Shown: positions 54,575 to 63,356, numbered from the stretch's first letter. The stretch: 64,000 nucleotides of DNA from Postechiella marina (GCF_039538365.1 NZ_BAABCA010000005.1:248001-312000); one strand, 5' to 3'. Numbers and translations: made by a program. Notes: generated by a model not told the origin, from the letters alone.

Positions 54575-55279
54575 TTATTTTTGCTCTGGTCTGCACCATA
54601 TTAAAGCAAAGGTATAAGTTAAATACATAAACATATTAGAAAACAGAAATATTCTGCGCTTCAAGTTAACAAAATCCCAATCGTTTTCGGTATTGTAAGG
54701 ATTAAAAATTAATGTTGGTGCAATTATAATCCACCAAACTAAAAATACAATAGATATGTAAAAGCTAAAGGTGGAAAAGGCTTTAATTATGGCATCTCTT
54801 TTTATAAAATCTATAAAATATAAAGACACACTTAAAAGAATAACACCTGCACAAAGCATAGAATAAAACAAAGGGTGACTTTTAAGAAAACCTTGAAAAT
54901 TAAACACGGTATAACCTGCAAAAATAATAACGAAAACAAGCATTAAACCTAATAACAACTGCTTGTATAGTTTGCTCTGTACTAGTTTATAATAAAATAC
55001 TAAAAGGAATAAAGTGCTACCAAAAAACCAGAACAGATTGTACCAACTTGTAGATCTTACACCAAAACGGTTAATAAACTTAATTATTGAGTGTGCCCTA
55101 AAATACATAAGACTAGCACCAACACACTCTACAAAAACTACATAAAACAAAAAATAAATAAACCACTTTGTAGTGGTATTTTTATATGCTCCATAACAAA
55201 AAGCACCTACTATAGCTGCTAGCAATTCTAAACCATAGGTTATAAAATTAAAATTTTCGGTAAGATATTTTAATATCAT
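54575..55279 (-). CDS. Tandem membrane protein paralogue C (seven-TM-like)
   Basis: Protein of 234 residues, same plan as the gene at 53821: YGLELLAAIVGAFCYGAYK start, several aromatic-rich membrane helices and the ending LFSNMFMYLTYTFALIWCRP. It is 10 bases upstream of paralogue D. Unlike the others its start is preceded by an exact TAnnTTTG element, so the lower part of the operon can be transcribed separately. Confidence 0.75.
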   Translation of the reverse strand: MILKYLTENFNFITYGLELLAAIVGAFCYGAYKNTTTKWFIYFLFYVVFVECVGASLMYFRAHSIIKFINRFGVRSTSWYNLFWFFGSTLFLLVFYYKLVQSKLYKQLLLGLMLVFVIIFAGYTVFNFQGFLKSHPLFYSMLCAGVILLSVSLYFIDFIKRDAIIKAFSTFSFYISIVFLVWWIIIAPTLIFNPYNTENDWDFVNLKRRIFLFSNMFMYLTYTFALIWCRPEQK

Positions 55280-55299
55280 GTTTTGTATTGTTGCAATGG

Positions 55300-55307
55300 C
55301 AAATTTA
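55300..55307 (-). promoter_or_regulatory. Internal promoter -7 element TAAATTTG
   Basis: Exact TAnnTTTG on the minus strand, 20 bases before the ATG at 55279, in the 60-base gap after paralogue B. Confidence 0.5.
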
Positions 55308-55339
55308 TTCTTTTAACCAACTACTAATGTTAGCATATA

Positions 55340-56047
55340 CTACAACGGTTTCTTTGGCCTGCACCATATTAGTGCAAAGGCAAAAGTTAAATACATAAAC
55401 ATATTAGCAAATAGTAATACTTGCCATTTTAAAAAGATAAAATTCCAATCTAAATTAGTGCCATTATAATCAAAGAAATATACAGGTGATGTAATGAGCC
55501 ACCAGATAAAAATTGCTACAGTAAAATAAAAGTTAATAGACTTTAAAATATTTAATATTTTATCACTTTGCAAAATTTCTAAAAAATAAAAGCTTATACA
55601 AACTAATAAAACCAAGGCTCCAAGGCAGTCTATTAAACAAACATGCTTTCGAAAAAAGGCGTCAAAATTTGCTACAATGTACAATACTGAAAACAGTATA
55701 AACCCCAAACCTATATATTTTAAAACGTTTTTAAATAATTTATTTTCTATTATTTTAAAATAATAAAACACAAAAAAGACGATGGCAATTACGCTCCAAA
55801 ACAAATTAAAATACCAATAATTTGCTGCTAAAGGTGTACCGCTTAAAAAACTTAAATAACCATCGTTTATTACAAGATATGAATACCTCCCAAACAAATC
55901 GAGAAAAAAAACATATACCAAAAAATATATAAAGTACTTAACAGGTGTGTTTTTATAATATTTATATAACAATACGCCAATTATAGCTGGTATAAACTCT
56001 ACCAAATGCGTAATTATAGAATAATATTTTAATAAAAAATCTTCCAT
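55340..56047 (-). CDS. Tandem membrane protein paralogue B (seven-TM-like)
   Basis: Protein of 235 residues. VEFIPAIIGVLLYKYYKNTP, KYFIYFLVYVFFLDLFGRY and the ending LLFANMFMYLTFAFALIWCRP mark it as a member of the array. It differs from A, C and D in loop regions, so the copies are diverged and not recent duplicates. Twelve bases downstream of paralogue A. Confidence 0.75.
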   Translation of the reverse strand: MEDFLLKYYSIITHLVEFIPAIIGVLLYKYYKNTPVKYFIYFLVYVFFLDLFGRYSYLVINDGYLSFLSGTPLAANYWYFNLFWSVIAIVFFVFYYFKIIENKLFKNVLKYIGLGFILFSVLYIVANFDAFFRKHVCLIDCLGALVLLVCISFYFLEILQSDKILNILKSINFYFTVAIFIWWLITSPVYFFDYNGTNLDWNFIFLKWQVLLFANMFMYLTFAFALIWCRPKKPL

Positions 56048-56059
56048 TAAACCAGTAAA

Positions 56060-56770
56060 CTAGACATTATCGTGTTCTGGTTTACAAAATATTAAAGCAA
56101 AGGTAAACGTGGAATACATAACAATATTAGCGAATAAATAGATTTGCCATTTCAAGAAAATAAAATTCCAATCTTTACTTGAGTTATAAACATCATAAAA
56201 AACTAAAGGCGTACTTATAAGCCACCAAATGAAAATAGCAACGCTTATATAGAAATTTAAAGACTTATAAAAAGTAAGAATTTTATCGCTTAGTAATATT
56301 TCAATAAAATAAAAAACAGAACAGAAGAATATAATTATAGCTCCTAAAATACTAATTATTGGAAAAAAGCTAACAAAATAAGCATCCCAATTAAGAATTA
56401 TATAAATAATGGAAAATAATAAAAATATAATAGCACTAACTTTTATAATAATTTTAAATGTATTTTTTTTTAGAATTCTAAAATAGTAAAATGCAAAAAA
56501 AATAATAGCAGCAATATCCCAATACAAGGTAGCCCACCAATAATTCCAAACAAAAACAGTGTCCTTTAAAAAACTAAAAAAACCATCATTATATATATAA
56601 TGAACGTAAGAATTTGAAAAATCACAAATAGAAAGGTATACCAAAAACCATATAAAATATTTAGCAGCAGTTAACTTATACTTTTTATAAAGTATTAAAC
56701 CTGTAACAGCAGCCAAAATTTCTACAGAAAACGTAATGTTATTATAATATTCTAATAAAAATTCATTCAT
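56060..56770 (-). CDS. Tandem membrane protein paralogue A (seven-TM-like)
   Basis: Protein of 236 residues and first of four tandem paralogues. VEILAAVTGLILYKKYKLTA near the start, about seven hydrophobic segments, ending LFANIVMYSTFTFALIFCKP (Lys replaces the usual Arg, Phe the Trp). It begins three bases after the stop of the 172-residue anchored protein, so the six genes from 57292 to 53039 are one operon. Confidence 0.75.
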   Translation of the reverse strand: MNEFLLEYYNNITFSVEILAAVTGLILYKKYKLTAAKYFIWFLVYLSICDFSNSYVHYIYNDGFFSFLKDTVFVWNYWWATLYWDIAAIIFFAFYYFRILKKNTFKIIIKVSAIIFLLFSIIYIILNWDAYFVSFFPIISILGAIIIFFCSVFYFIEILLSDKILTFYKSLNFYISVAIFIWWLISTPLVFYDVYNSSKDWNFIFLKWQIYLFANIVMYSTFTFALIFCKPEHDNV

Positions 56771-56773
56771 TAA

Positions 56774-57292
56774 TTATTCTGGATATCCACCTTGTCCTCC
56801 AGTTCCTTTGTTCAAAGGCGGTAAAGGAATATCTCTATTACTAGGTGGGAGAAGCATATTTAATGTACTTGCTTTTGAAGTAGACTTAGGGCCTGTAGGC
56901 ACTATAAACATCGTGTTTCTATTCTTTTTACCTAGTTTTCCATTTTTACCATAGTTACCCAAGTAAACACGAATACCTGTCATTTTGTAGCCCAAAGAGT
57001 CTGATTTTTCTTGAGCATAAGCCAAATATTCATTAACTTCTTTTAAAGACCACCATACCGAACGTACTTTTTTTCTTGATCCTTCTACATCTAAAAGAGG
57101 ATCGACCTCTGTATCATTATTTTTCGCCCAATTATTGCTTAACAATTTAGCTTGAGCTACACTAATAGTATCTTTTGGCACCTTATATTTAGTATCGACT
57201 GCATGTGGTCCATCAATAGGTCTTGGGCAAAATTTATAAGTAAGTATTGCACCTATAATAAAGCCTAAAAGAATTAGTCCTACTTTTTTCAT
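56774..57292 (-). CDS. Small membrane-anchored protein of unknown function
   Basis: Protein of 172 residues. An N-terminal hydrophobic segment (about 4-20, VGLILLGFIIGAILTY) acts as an anchor, followed by a soluble charged domain (VWWSLKEVNEYLAYAQEKSDS, MTGIRVYLGNYGKNGK) and a Pro/Gly-rich C-terminus (LPPSNRDIPLPPLNKGTGGQ). Similar proteins occur in Flavobacteriia as unnamed families; I cannot name this one. It opens the operon with the four membrane paralogues and the histidine kinase, so it may be an extracytoplasmic part of that system. Confidence 0.7.
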   Translation of the reverse strand: MKKVGLILLGFIIGAILTYKFCPRPIDGPHAVDTKYKVPKDTISVAQAKLLSNNWAKNNDTEVDPLLDVEGSRKKVRSVWWSLKEVNEYLAYAQEKSDSLGYKMTGIRVYLGNYGKNGKLGKKNRNTMFIVPTGPKSTSKASTLNMLLPPSNRDIPLPPLNKGTGGQGGYPE

Positions 57293-57364
57293 TTTAAGAG
57301 ATTGGTTGGTTAATAGCAGGCTAAAAATAGAAAAAAAATAATTAATAAAGTTTTCGTTACCTAT

Positions 57365-57991
57365 TTAAGCAGGAAACCCCAACATATCGCCCATACCAAC
57401 AGTAAACAACCAACAACCATAAATAGCATGCTCTATAGAAACCAATACTGTCGATTTTGTTTTATAATATGTTAATGCAAACAACAATCCGCCAATACAG
57501 GTTAGTACTAAAACCAATATATTTTTAAATAAAAGATGAGCTAAAGAAAACACTAAAGCGTTTATTACTAAAAACACATTTTTACTTTTAAAGATAGGCA
57601 GATAACGCTCAAAATAAAAAGTTCTATAAATTAATTCTTGCGGATAAACAGAAAAAAAACTGTAAAAAAACAAAATAAACAGCCAGAGTAATGGCTTAGT
57701 AAGCATAACGTTAAACAATAATGCAGGGTTTGTAAACCAAACAAAACAAGTGGTTATTGCTACAATTACAATTAATTTTAATAAAGTGTGTTTAAAAAAA
57801 ACTTTAAAATTTAAGTTTTTAGCGAGTTTAAATTTCTTCTGTTCTACTTTTAAAAGCACATAAATAATGTATACAAAACCAGTTAAACCAATCCCTAATT
57901 TAATTTGCGGTGCGTAATTTAAAGCAAAACTTATGGGTAATATTATAAATATAATGGCAAACTCTACGGTTTTATATTTTAATGTTTTCAT
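57365..57991 (-). CDS. CPBP-family intramembrane protease homologue
   Basis: Multi-pass membrane protein of 208 residues of the CAAX-protease/bacteriocin-processing (CPBP) family. The EExxxR motif reads Q118-E119-LIY-R123 (first Glu replaced by Gln), the FxxxH motif is F148-SLA-H152, and a third motif is H188-AIY-G192 where Asn/Asp is usual. The second Glu and both His remain, so activity is possible but uncertain. It starts two bases after the lrp stop, so both share one message. Substrate unknown. Confidence 0.8.
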   Translation of the reverse strand: MKTLKYKTVEFAIIFIILPISFALNYAPQIKLGIGLTGFVYIIYVLLKVEQKKFKLAKNLNFKVFFKHTLLKLIVIVAITTCFVWFTNPALLFNVMLTKPLLWLFILFFYSFFSVYPQELIYRTFYFERYLPIFKSKNVFLVINALVFSLAHLLFKNILVLVLTCIGGLLFALTYYKTKSTVLVSIEHAIYGCWLFTVGMGDMLGFPA

Positions 57992-57993
57992 AA

Positions 57994-58452
57994 TTAAACA
58001 TTTATTACGGTACTGTGTTTTACTTCGTTTATTACAAACATACTATGTGTACTCCCTATATGATCTATATTTGTTAATTTTTTAACCATAAACTCTCTAA
58101 AAGCAACCATATCTTTTACCAACACCTTTAAAAGATAGTCGTAATCGCCACTTAAATGGTAACACTCTAAAACCTCATTTATGTTAGCGACCTCTTTTTC
58201 GAATTTAACTACGTAATCTTGACTGTGCCTTGTTAATTTTACATGGCAAAAGGCTACAAAGGCTTTGTCTACTTTTTCTTTATTAACTAACGCTACATAT
58301 TTATTAATAACGTTTTCTTTTTCTAGTTTTTTAATACGCTCGTAAACAGCTGTAACAGATAAATTCAATTTATTAGATAACTCTTTATTGGTTTGTTTAC
58401 TGTCTTCTTGTAAAAAGGAAATTAATTTTTTGTCTATTGCATCAAAAGTCAT
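57994..58452 (-). CDS. Lrp/AsnC-family transcriptional regulator
   Basis: Regulator of 152 residues. N-terminal HTH (DAIDKKLISFLQEDSKQTNK, ELSNKLNLSVTAVYERIKKLE) and a C-terminal RAM effector domain (ECYHLSGDYDYLLKVLVKD). It is divergent from the Cys/Met PLP enzyme across 158 bases, which suggests that it controls that gene in response to an amino acid. It forms an operon with the CPBP gene. Confidence 0.95.
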   Translation of the reverse strand: MTFDAIDKKLISFLQEDSKQTNKELSNKLNLSVTAVYERIKKLEKENVINKYVALVNKEKVDKAFVAFCHVKLTRHSQDYVVKFEKEVANINEVLECYHLSGDYDYLLKVLVKDMVAFREFMVKKLTNIDHIGSTHSMFVINEVKHSTVINV

Positions 58453-58487
58453 AATCGAAAATTTTTCTTAAATAAAGAGGTTACTAT

Positions 58488-58495
58488 CAAAAATA
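58488..58495 (-). promoter_or_regulatory. Promoter -7 element TATTTTTG of lrp-like gene
   Basis: Exact TAnnTTTG on the minus strand, 35 bases before the ATG at 58452. Confidence 0.55.
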
Positions 58496-58610
58496 CTGAT
58501 AAAAAATCTAAAAAATCAAACAAATGCAGTTTTATAAACCATAAAAACACTTAACTATTGACTTTTAATCATTTATAATCGAAATTTGATAAAACTCAAA
58601 CAGCAACGTA

Positions 58611-59810
58611 ATGGCATTTAAACCCGCAAACAACATACAAGATTTACAATACTTTGGCGAATTTGGAGGTGTTAACCCTTCTATTTCAGACTCATCAACC
58701 TATACATTTCTATCTGCAAAAACTATGTTCGATACTTTTGAAGGCAATGCCGATGGTTGCTATTTATACTCGCGCCACACATCGCCATCTAATTTATACT
58801 TAGGCAAAGCCCTTGCAGCAATGGAGGGTACAGAAACAGCAAATGTTTCGGCTTCTGGTATGGGCGCCATTACACCCGTTTTACTTCAGCTTTGTCAAGC
58901 TGGAGATCATATTGTTTCTAGTAGAACTATTTACGGAGGAACGTATGCCTTTTTAAAAAATTTTACACCACGTTTTAATATTGAAACTACTTTTGTCGAT
59001 ATTACAAATTTAGAAACTGTTGAAGCTGCTATAACTCAAAACACTAAGGTTTTGTATTGCGAATCTGTTAGTAATCCGCTTTTAGAAGTTGCTAATATTG
59101 CTGGTTTATCTGCTTTAGCAAAAAAATACAACTTAAAATTGGTGGTAGACAATACATTTTCGCCCTTATCTATTTCTCCTGCAAAATTAGGAGCAGATGT
59201 TGTTGCGCATAGTTTAACCAAGTTTATTAATGGCTCTAGCGATACTGTAGGCGGTGTGGTTTGTAGCACACAAGAGCTTATAAACGATTTACGAAATGTA
59301 AACAGTGGTGCATCTATGCTACTCGGTTCTACTATGGACAGTTTGAGAGCATCGTCTATTTTAAAAAACTTAAGAACTTTACATATTAGAATACAACAGC
59401 ACAGTAAAAATGCTCTTTTTATAGCCCAAAAGTTTGAATCCGATGGTTTAAAAACCGTTTACCCTGGCTTACAATCGCATCCATCGCACAAGTTATATAA
59501 AACCATGATGAATACCGAATACGGTTTTGGAGGCATGCTAACTATAGATGTTGGCTCTTTAGAAAAAGCAAATGCTTTAATGGAAATGATGCAAGATAAA
59601 AACTTAGGGTATTTGGCTGTTAGCCTAGGGTTTTATAAAACTTTGTTTAGCGCACCTGGCTCTTCTACATCTTCAGAAATTTCTTTAGATGAACAAAAAG
59701 AAATGGGTTTAAGCGATGGCTTAATTCGTTTTTCTATAGGATTAGATGCCGATATAGAACGTACTTACAACATGATGAAAACCTGCATGACTAATCTAAA
59801 TATCTTATAA
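58611..59810 (+). CDS. Cys/Met metabolism PLP-dependent enzyme, methionine gamma-lyase-like
   Basis: Trans-sulfuration family enzyme of 399 residues. YSRHTSPS phosphate-binding motif, ASGMGAI, VVDNTFS (D180), the PLP lysine K204 in SLTKFINGSSD, and the SLG / LIRFSIGLD region late. Family members include methionine gamma-lyase, O-acetylhomoserine sulfhydrylase and cystathionine lyases; the divergent Lrp-type regulator favours an amino-acid catabolic role. I cannot fix the substrate. Confidence 0.9.
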   Translation: MAFKPANNIQDLQYFGEFGGVNPSISDSSTYTFLSAKTMFDTFEGNADGCYLYSRHTSPSNLYLGKALAAMEGTETANVSASGMGAITPVLLQLCQAGDHIVSSRTIYGGTYAFLKNFTPRFNIETTFVDITNLETVEAAITQNTKVLYCESVSNPLLEVANIAGLSALAKKYNLKLVVDNTFSPLSISPAKLGADVVAHSLTKFINGSSDTVGGVVCSTQELINDLRNVNSGASMLLGSTMDSLRASSILKNLRTLHIRIQQHSKNALFIAQKFESDGLKTVYPGLQSHPSHKLYKTMMNTEYGFGGMLTIDVGSLEKANALMEMMQDKNLGYLAVSLGFYKTLFSAPGSSTSSEISLDEQKEMGLSDGLIRFSIGLDADIERTYNMMKTCMTNLNIL

Positions 59811-59831
59811 TCAACATATCAAACAAAATTG

Positions 59832-60257
59832 CTAGGCGCTATTTTTTTTATCCATTATGTTTTGTTCTTTTAATTTATCGCCTTGTTTTGTAATTCTATT
59901 AGAAATGTCAATCGTGCTTAAACGTAAATCTAATTTTAAATCTTTATATTTTTGAAAATTATCCTTTGATATGTTTTGGTCTTTATAAACAAACTCCATT
60001 TGAGACAAATATCGCAGCGTTTTCAAATTGTTTTTAAGTTTCCAGTTATTAATTTCTTTTTGATACTCTATATTTACACTATCCGTGTTATTAGCAATAT
60101 TAATCGTATCATCATCATCATCAAAATTTCTTTTAAAAACTGCTTTCAAACTATCTATTTCAGATTTAACCACAGTATTAAAAAAATAAAAAATATGTTT
60201 TTTAAGTAAAAAAACAATTAATAAAACGAACAATAGAGAAAGTAAAATAGCGCTCAT
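59832..60257 (-). CDS. Small membrane-anchored protein of unknown function
   Basis: Protein of 141 residues. One N-terminal hydrophobic helix (about 4-20) followed by a charged helical domain with an acidic run (DDDDD, about 46-50) and Lys-rich C-terminal part. No family recognised. Codon use is like its neighbours, and the frame is long for AT-rich noncoding DNA, so it is likely real. It is convergent with the PLP enzyme gene. Confidence 0.6.
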   Translation of the reverse strand: MSAILLSLLFVLLIVFLLKKHIFYFFNTVVKSEIDSLKAVFKRNFDDDDDTINIANNTDSVNIEYQKEINNWKLKNNLKTLRYLSQMEFVYKDQNISKDNFQKYKDLKLDLRLSTIDISNRITKQGDKLKEQNIMDKKNSA

Positions 60258-60432
60258 TAAAAATAGTTATAATTAAAAAAAGACTTGTTGTTTTAATTAA
60301 GACACTCAAAATCAAACATTAGTCACTATTTTTAGATTAACAACATCTAATAATCGACTAAAAGTGAAAATTTGAATAATACTTGCTAAAAAAACAAGAA
60401 AATCGTAACATTACGTAATCAAAAACCATTAA

Positions 60433-61899
60433 ATGCAAAACGAAAATAACATTTCTAAAATAGGTATTAATAATCAAAACATTATAGAGAATAAAGAGTT
60501 AAATATATGGGAAGCACTTATTCCTGTAATTGTACTAATGCTATTTCTAGCCTATAATATCTTTTTTGCTAGTGGTGAGCTATTTGGAGAATACTCCAAT
60601 CAAATTATTCTTTTAATTGGCGGTATAGTTGCTGCTGCTGTTGGTTTTTATAATAAAGTATCGTTCTCTACAATGCTTACCGAAATATGGGAGAATTTAA
60701 AAAGTGTATTTATACCTATCTCCATTTTATTTTTGGTTGGTGCTTTAGCTGGCACTTGGTTGGTTAGTGGTGTTATTCCTGCCATGGTTTACTATGGCTT
60801 ACAAGTTTTAAGTCCCGAAATATTTTTACCGGCATCTGTTATTATTGCAGCTGTAATATCTATTGCCACTGGTAGTTCTTGGACTACATCGGCAACCGTT
60901 GGTATTGCTCTTGTTGGTATTGGTAGTGCTTTAGGAATTAGCCCAGGTATGATTGCTGGAGCAGTAATTTCTGGCGCTTATTTTGGAGATAAAATGTCTC
61001 CTTTAAGCGATACAACAAACCTTGCTCCTGCTATGGCTGGCACAGATTTGTTTACACATATAAGATACATGTCTATTACCACTGTACCAACAGTAATAAT
61101 TACATTAATTGTTTTTGCCATTTTTAGCGCTAATATAGATACATCTGGTAATGCAGATATTAGCAATTTATTAAAAACTATAGCTACAACCTTTACCATT
61201 ACACCTTGGTTATTTTTAGTGCCAGCAACAGTAATTGCTCTTATTTTGCTAAAAACAAAACCTTTAATAGCGTTAGGCACAGGTGTTTTACTAGCTGCTA
61301 TTTTTGCTTTTATGTTTCAACCCATTATTTTGGATAATTTAAGCAGTTCTAAAATAACTTCAATAATTAATGCCATTTTAAGCGATACCCAAATTAATAC
61401 AGATAACGAAAAGTTAAACGACCTTTTTGCTGCTGGAGGTATGAAAGGTATGCTCTGGACCATTTACCTTATTACTTGTGCCATGATATTTGGAGGTATT
61501 ATGGATGGTATTGGTGCTTTAGCAAGAATAACACGCGCATTACTATCTATAGCAACATCTATCTTTGGCTTGTTTGCAAGTACCATAATAAGTTGTTTAG
61601 GTTTAAATGCCATTGCTTCCGATCAATATTTAGCCATAGTAATACCTGGTAAAATGTTTAAAAAAGCATACCAAGATAAAGGTTTAGCGCCAGAAAACTT
61701 AAGCAGAACACTAGAAGACTCTGGCACAGTTACCTCTGTACTTATTCCATGGAATACCTGTGGAGCCTACCAATCTGGTGTTTTAGGCGTTGGGGTTGCC
61801 GAATATTTTGTTTACGCCATATTCAATTGGCTAAGCCCTTTTACCACTTTACTTTTTGCTGCATTAAACATTAAAATTAGGCAAATCACCAAGTTATAA
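60433..61899 (+). CDS. nhaC: NhaC-family Na+/H+ antiporter
   Basis: Sodium/proton antiporter of 488 residues with about eleven membrane segments. The internal repeats IATGSSWTTSATVGIALVGI and GAYFGDKMSPLSDTTNLAPA are the signature of NhaC; the late GIMDGIGALARI and PWNTCGAYQ segments also match. It exports Na+ in exchange for protons, sensible in a marine organism. Own transcription unit; promoter not assigned. Confidence 0.95.
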   Translation: MQNENNISKIGINNQNIIENKELNIWEALIPVIVLMLFLAYNIFFASGELFGEYSNQIILLIGGIVAAAVGFYNKVSFSTMLTEIWENLKSVFIPISILFLVGALAGTWLVSGVIPAMVYYGLQVLSPEIFLPASVIIAAVISIATGSSWTTSATVGIALVGIGSALGISPGMIAGAVISGAYFGDKMSPLSDTTNLAPAMAGTDLFTHIRYMSITTVPTVIITLIVFAIFSANIDTSGNADISNLLKTIATTFTITPWLFLVPATVIALILLKTKPLIALGTGVLLAAIFAFMFQPIILDNLSSSKITSIINAILSDTQINTDNEKLNDLFAAGGMKGMLWTIYLITCAMIFGGIMDGIGALARITRALLSIATSIFGLFASTIISCLGLNAIASDQYLAIVIPGKMFKKAYQDKGLAPENLSRTLEDSGTVTSVLIPWNTCGAYQSGVLGVGVAEYFVYAIFNWLSPFTTLLFAALNIKIRQITKL

Positions 61900-61995
61900 G
61901 TTTATATTATCGATTTCAAAAAAGACTATAACATAAATCTATCGTTAAATAAAAAATTAAAATTTCCTTTTTTAACTTAAACTATACTTCTGCTT

Positions 61996-62003
61996 TATAT
62001 TTG
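61996..62003 (+). promoter_or_regulatory. Promoter -7 element TATATTTG of peroxiredoxin operon
   Basis: Exact TAnnTTTG 34 bases before the ATG at 62038. Confidence 0.6.
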
Positions 62004-62037
62004 TAGTATAAAATTATTAACACATAAATATAAAACA

Positions 62038-62676
62038 ATGGCATTAGTAGGAAAAAAATTCCCAGATTTAAACGTTGACGCAATGAACGAATTAGGCGAT
62101 ACCTTTAAAGTAAACGTTCTTGAAGAAGCTGTAAACAACAAGAAAAAAGTAGTACTTTTTTGGTATCCAAAAGATTTTACTTTTGTTTGTCCTACAGAAT
62201 TACACGCATTTCAAGCTGCGTTACCTGAATTCGAAAAAAGAAATACAATTGTAATTGGTGCATCTTGTGATACTCCAGAAGTACACTTTGCATGGTTAAG
62301 CCAAGCTAAAGATAACGGAGGAATTGAAGGTGTTACTTACCCAATTTTAGCAGATAGCAACCGTAATTTATCTAGCATTTTAGGTATTCTAGATATTACA
62401 AACGAAACCTTTGATGAAGAAACAGGAACTGTACAAGTTGAAGGCGATAACGTAACTTACAGAGCTACTTATATTATTGACGAAGAAGGAACAGTACAAC
62501 ACGAAAGTATTAATAACATGCCATTAGGACGAAATGTTGGAGAATATATTCGTTTAGTTGATGCTTTAACTCACGTACAAAAAAACGGAGAAGTTTGTCC
62601 TGCAAACTGGGAAGAAGGAAAAGACGCTATGTCTCCAAATGCTAAAGGTACTGCCGAATATTTAGCATCTCACTAA
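62038..62676 (+). CDS. Typical 2-Cys peroxiredoxin
   Basis: AhpC/Prx1-type peroxidase of 212 residues. Peroxidatic Cys C51 in FTFVCPTEL, resolving Cys C187 in GEVCPANW, and conserved ASCDTPEVHFAWLSQAKDN. It reduces peroxides in the cytoplasm and is re-reduced by a thioredoxin; the thioredoxin-like gene 72 bases downstream is the probable partner. Confidence 0.95.
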   Translation: MALVGKKFPDLNVDAMNELGDTFKVNVLEEAVNNKKKVVLFWYPKDFTFVCPTELHAFQAALPEFEKRNTIVIGASCDTPEVHFAWLSQAKDNGGIEGVTYPILADSNRNLSSILGILDITNETFDEETGTVQVEGDNVTYRATYIIDEEGTVQHESINNMPLGRNVGEYIRLVDALTHVQKNGEVCPANWEEGKDAMSPNAKGTAEYLASH

Positions 62677-62690
62677 AAACTATAACACAT

Positions 62691-62730
62691 TATTACAAGT
62701 AACATAAAACCAATTTGTTGCTTGTAATAA
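62691..62730 (+). promoter_or_regulatory. Intercistronic hairpin between peroxiredoxin and thioredoxin genes
   Basis: TATTACAAGTAAC and GTTGCTTGTAATA pair over 12 of 13 positions around a 13-base loop. There is no T-run after it, so it is more likely a message-stabilising or processing hairpin than a full terminator. Confidence 0.5.
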
Positions 62731-62748
62731 GTATTAAACTCTAATATT

Positions 62749-63063
62749 ATGGTTCAAGAATTAAATCAAGACAATCTTCAGGAAATTATAAACAACAACG
62801 ACACTGTAGTTGTACAATACTCTGCTACCTGGTGTGGTAACTGTAGAATTATGAAACCAAAAGTAAAAAAATTAGCTTCAGAGTTAGATGCTATTACTTT
62901 TGTTATCGCTGACGCGGAAAAATTTCCAGAATCGAGAAAACTAGCAACTGTAGATAATTTACCAACATTTGCTACATTTAAAAACGGAACATTTGTTAAC
63001 CAAACGCAAACTAATAAGTTTGATGTTTTAAAAGATTTAGTAAATGAAGTTGCCAGTAATTAA
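62749..63063 (+). CDS. Thioredoxin-family protein with CGNC active site
   Basis: Cytoplasmic thioredoxin-like protein of 104 residues. Active site W28-C29-G-N-C32 (Asn replaces the usual Pro), cis-Pro loop NLPTFATF. It likely recycles the adjacent peroxiredoxin. The next ORF overlaps its end by 20 bases. Confidence 0.93.
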   Translation: MVQELNQDNLQEIINNNDTVVVQYSATWCGNCRIMKPKVKKLASELDAITFVIADAEKFPESRKLATVDNLPTFATFKNGTFVNQTQTNKFDVLKDLVNEVASN

Positions 63064-63301
63064 ACATCTTACTCAATTTATTGAAGATAATGACGAGGAT
63101 TTTGTTATTGAAACCATAGAAACTCTTGAGGCTTTAACTGAAGTATCGTCTTTAAAAGATGAAGAACTAGATGTTATTGGAGAGTTAATCTCTAATATGT
63201 ATGGTGCTATTGAGGTTAACAAAATGACTAAAGATGGCACTCCTAAAAAGGAAGCTTTAAATAGTTTTATGAGTCGAGTTTTAGGATCTATAGATAAATA
63301 G
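63044..63301 (+). CDS. DUF6952-like small protein
   Basis: Acidic helical protein of 85 residues, resembling the flavobacterial DUF6952 family as I remember it. No Cys, no signal peptide. Its ATG overlaps the end of the thioredoxin gene by 20 bases, so translation is coupled. The steady position in peroxiredoxin-thioredoxin operons implies a role in peroxide defence; mechanism unknown. Confidence 0.8.
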   Translation: MKLPVIKHLTQFIEDNDEDFVIETIETLEALTEVSSLKDEELDVIGELISNMYGAIEVNKMTKDGTPKKEALNSFMSRVLGSIDK

Positions 63302-63323
63302 AAAAAGAAAATTATCACTAAAA
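63301..63323 (+). repeat. A-rich repeat, copy 2 of 2
   Basis: GAAAAAGAAAATTATCACTA plus AAA. It matches 25260-25283 with one missing A and lies between the DUF6952 stop and its terminator. Confidence 0.5.
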
Positions 63324-63356
63324 AAAGCCACTTTGCTTACGCCAAGTGGCTTTTTT
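63321..63356 (+). terminator. Terminator after peroxiredoxin operon
   Basis: AAAAAAGCCACTT and AAGTGGCTTTTTT form a 13-bp stem with a 10-base loop, ending in a T-run. Confidence 0.92.
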
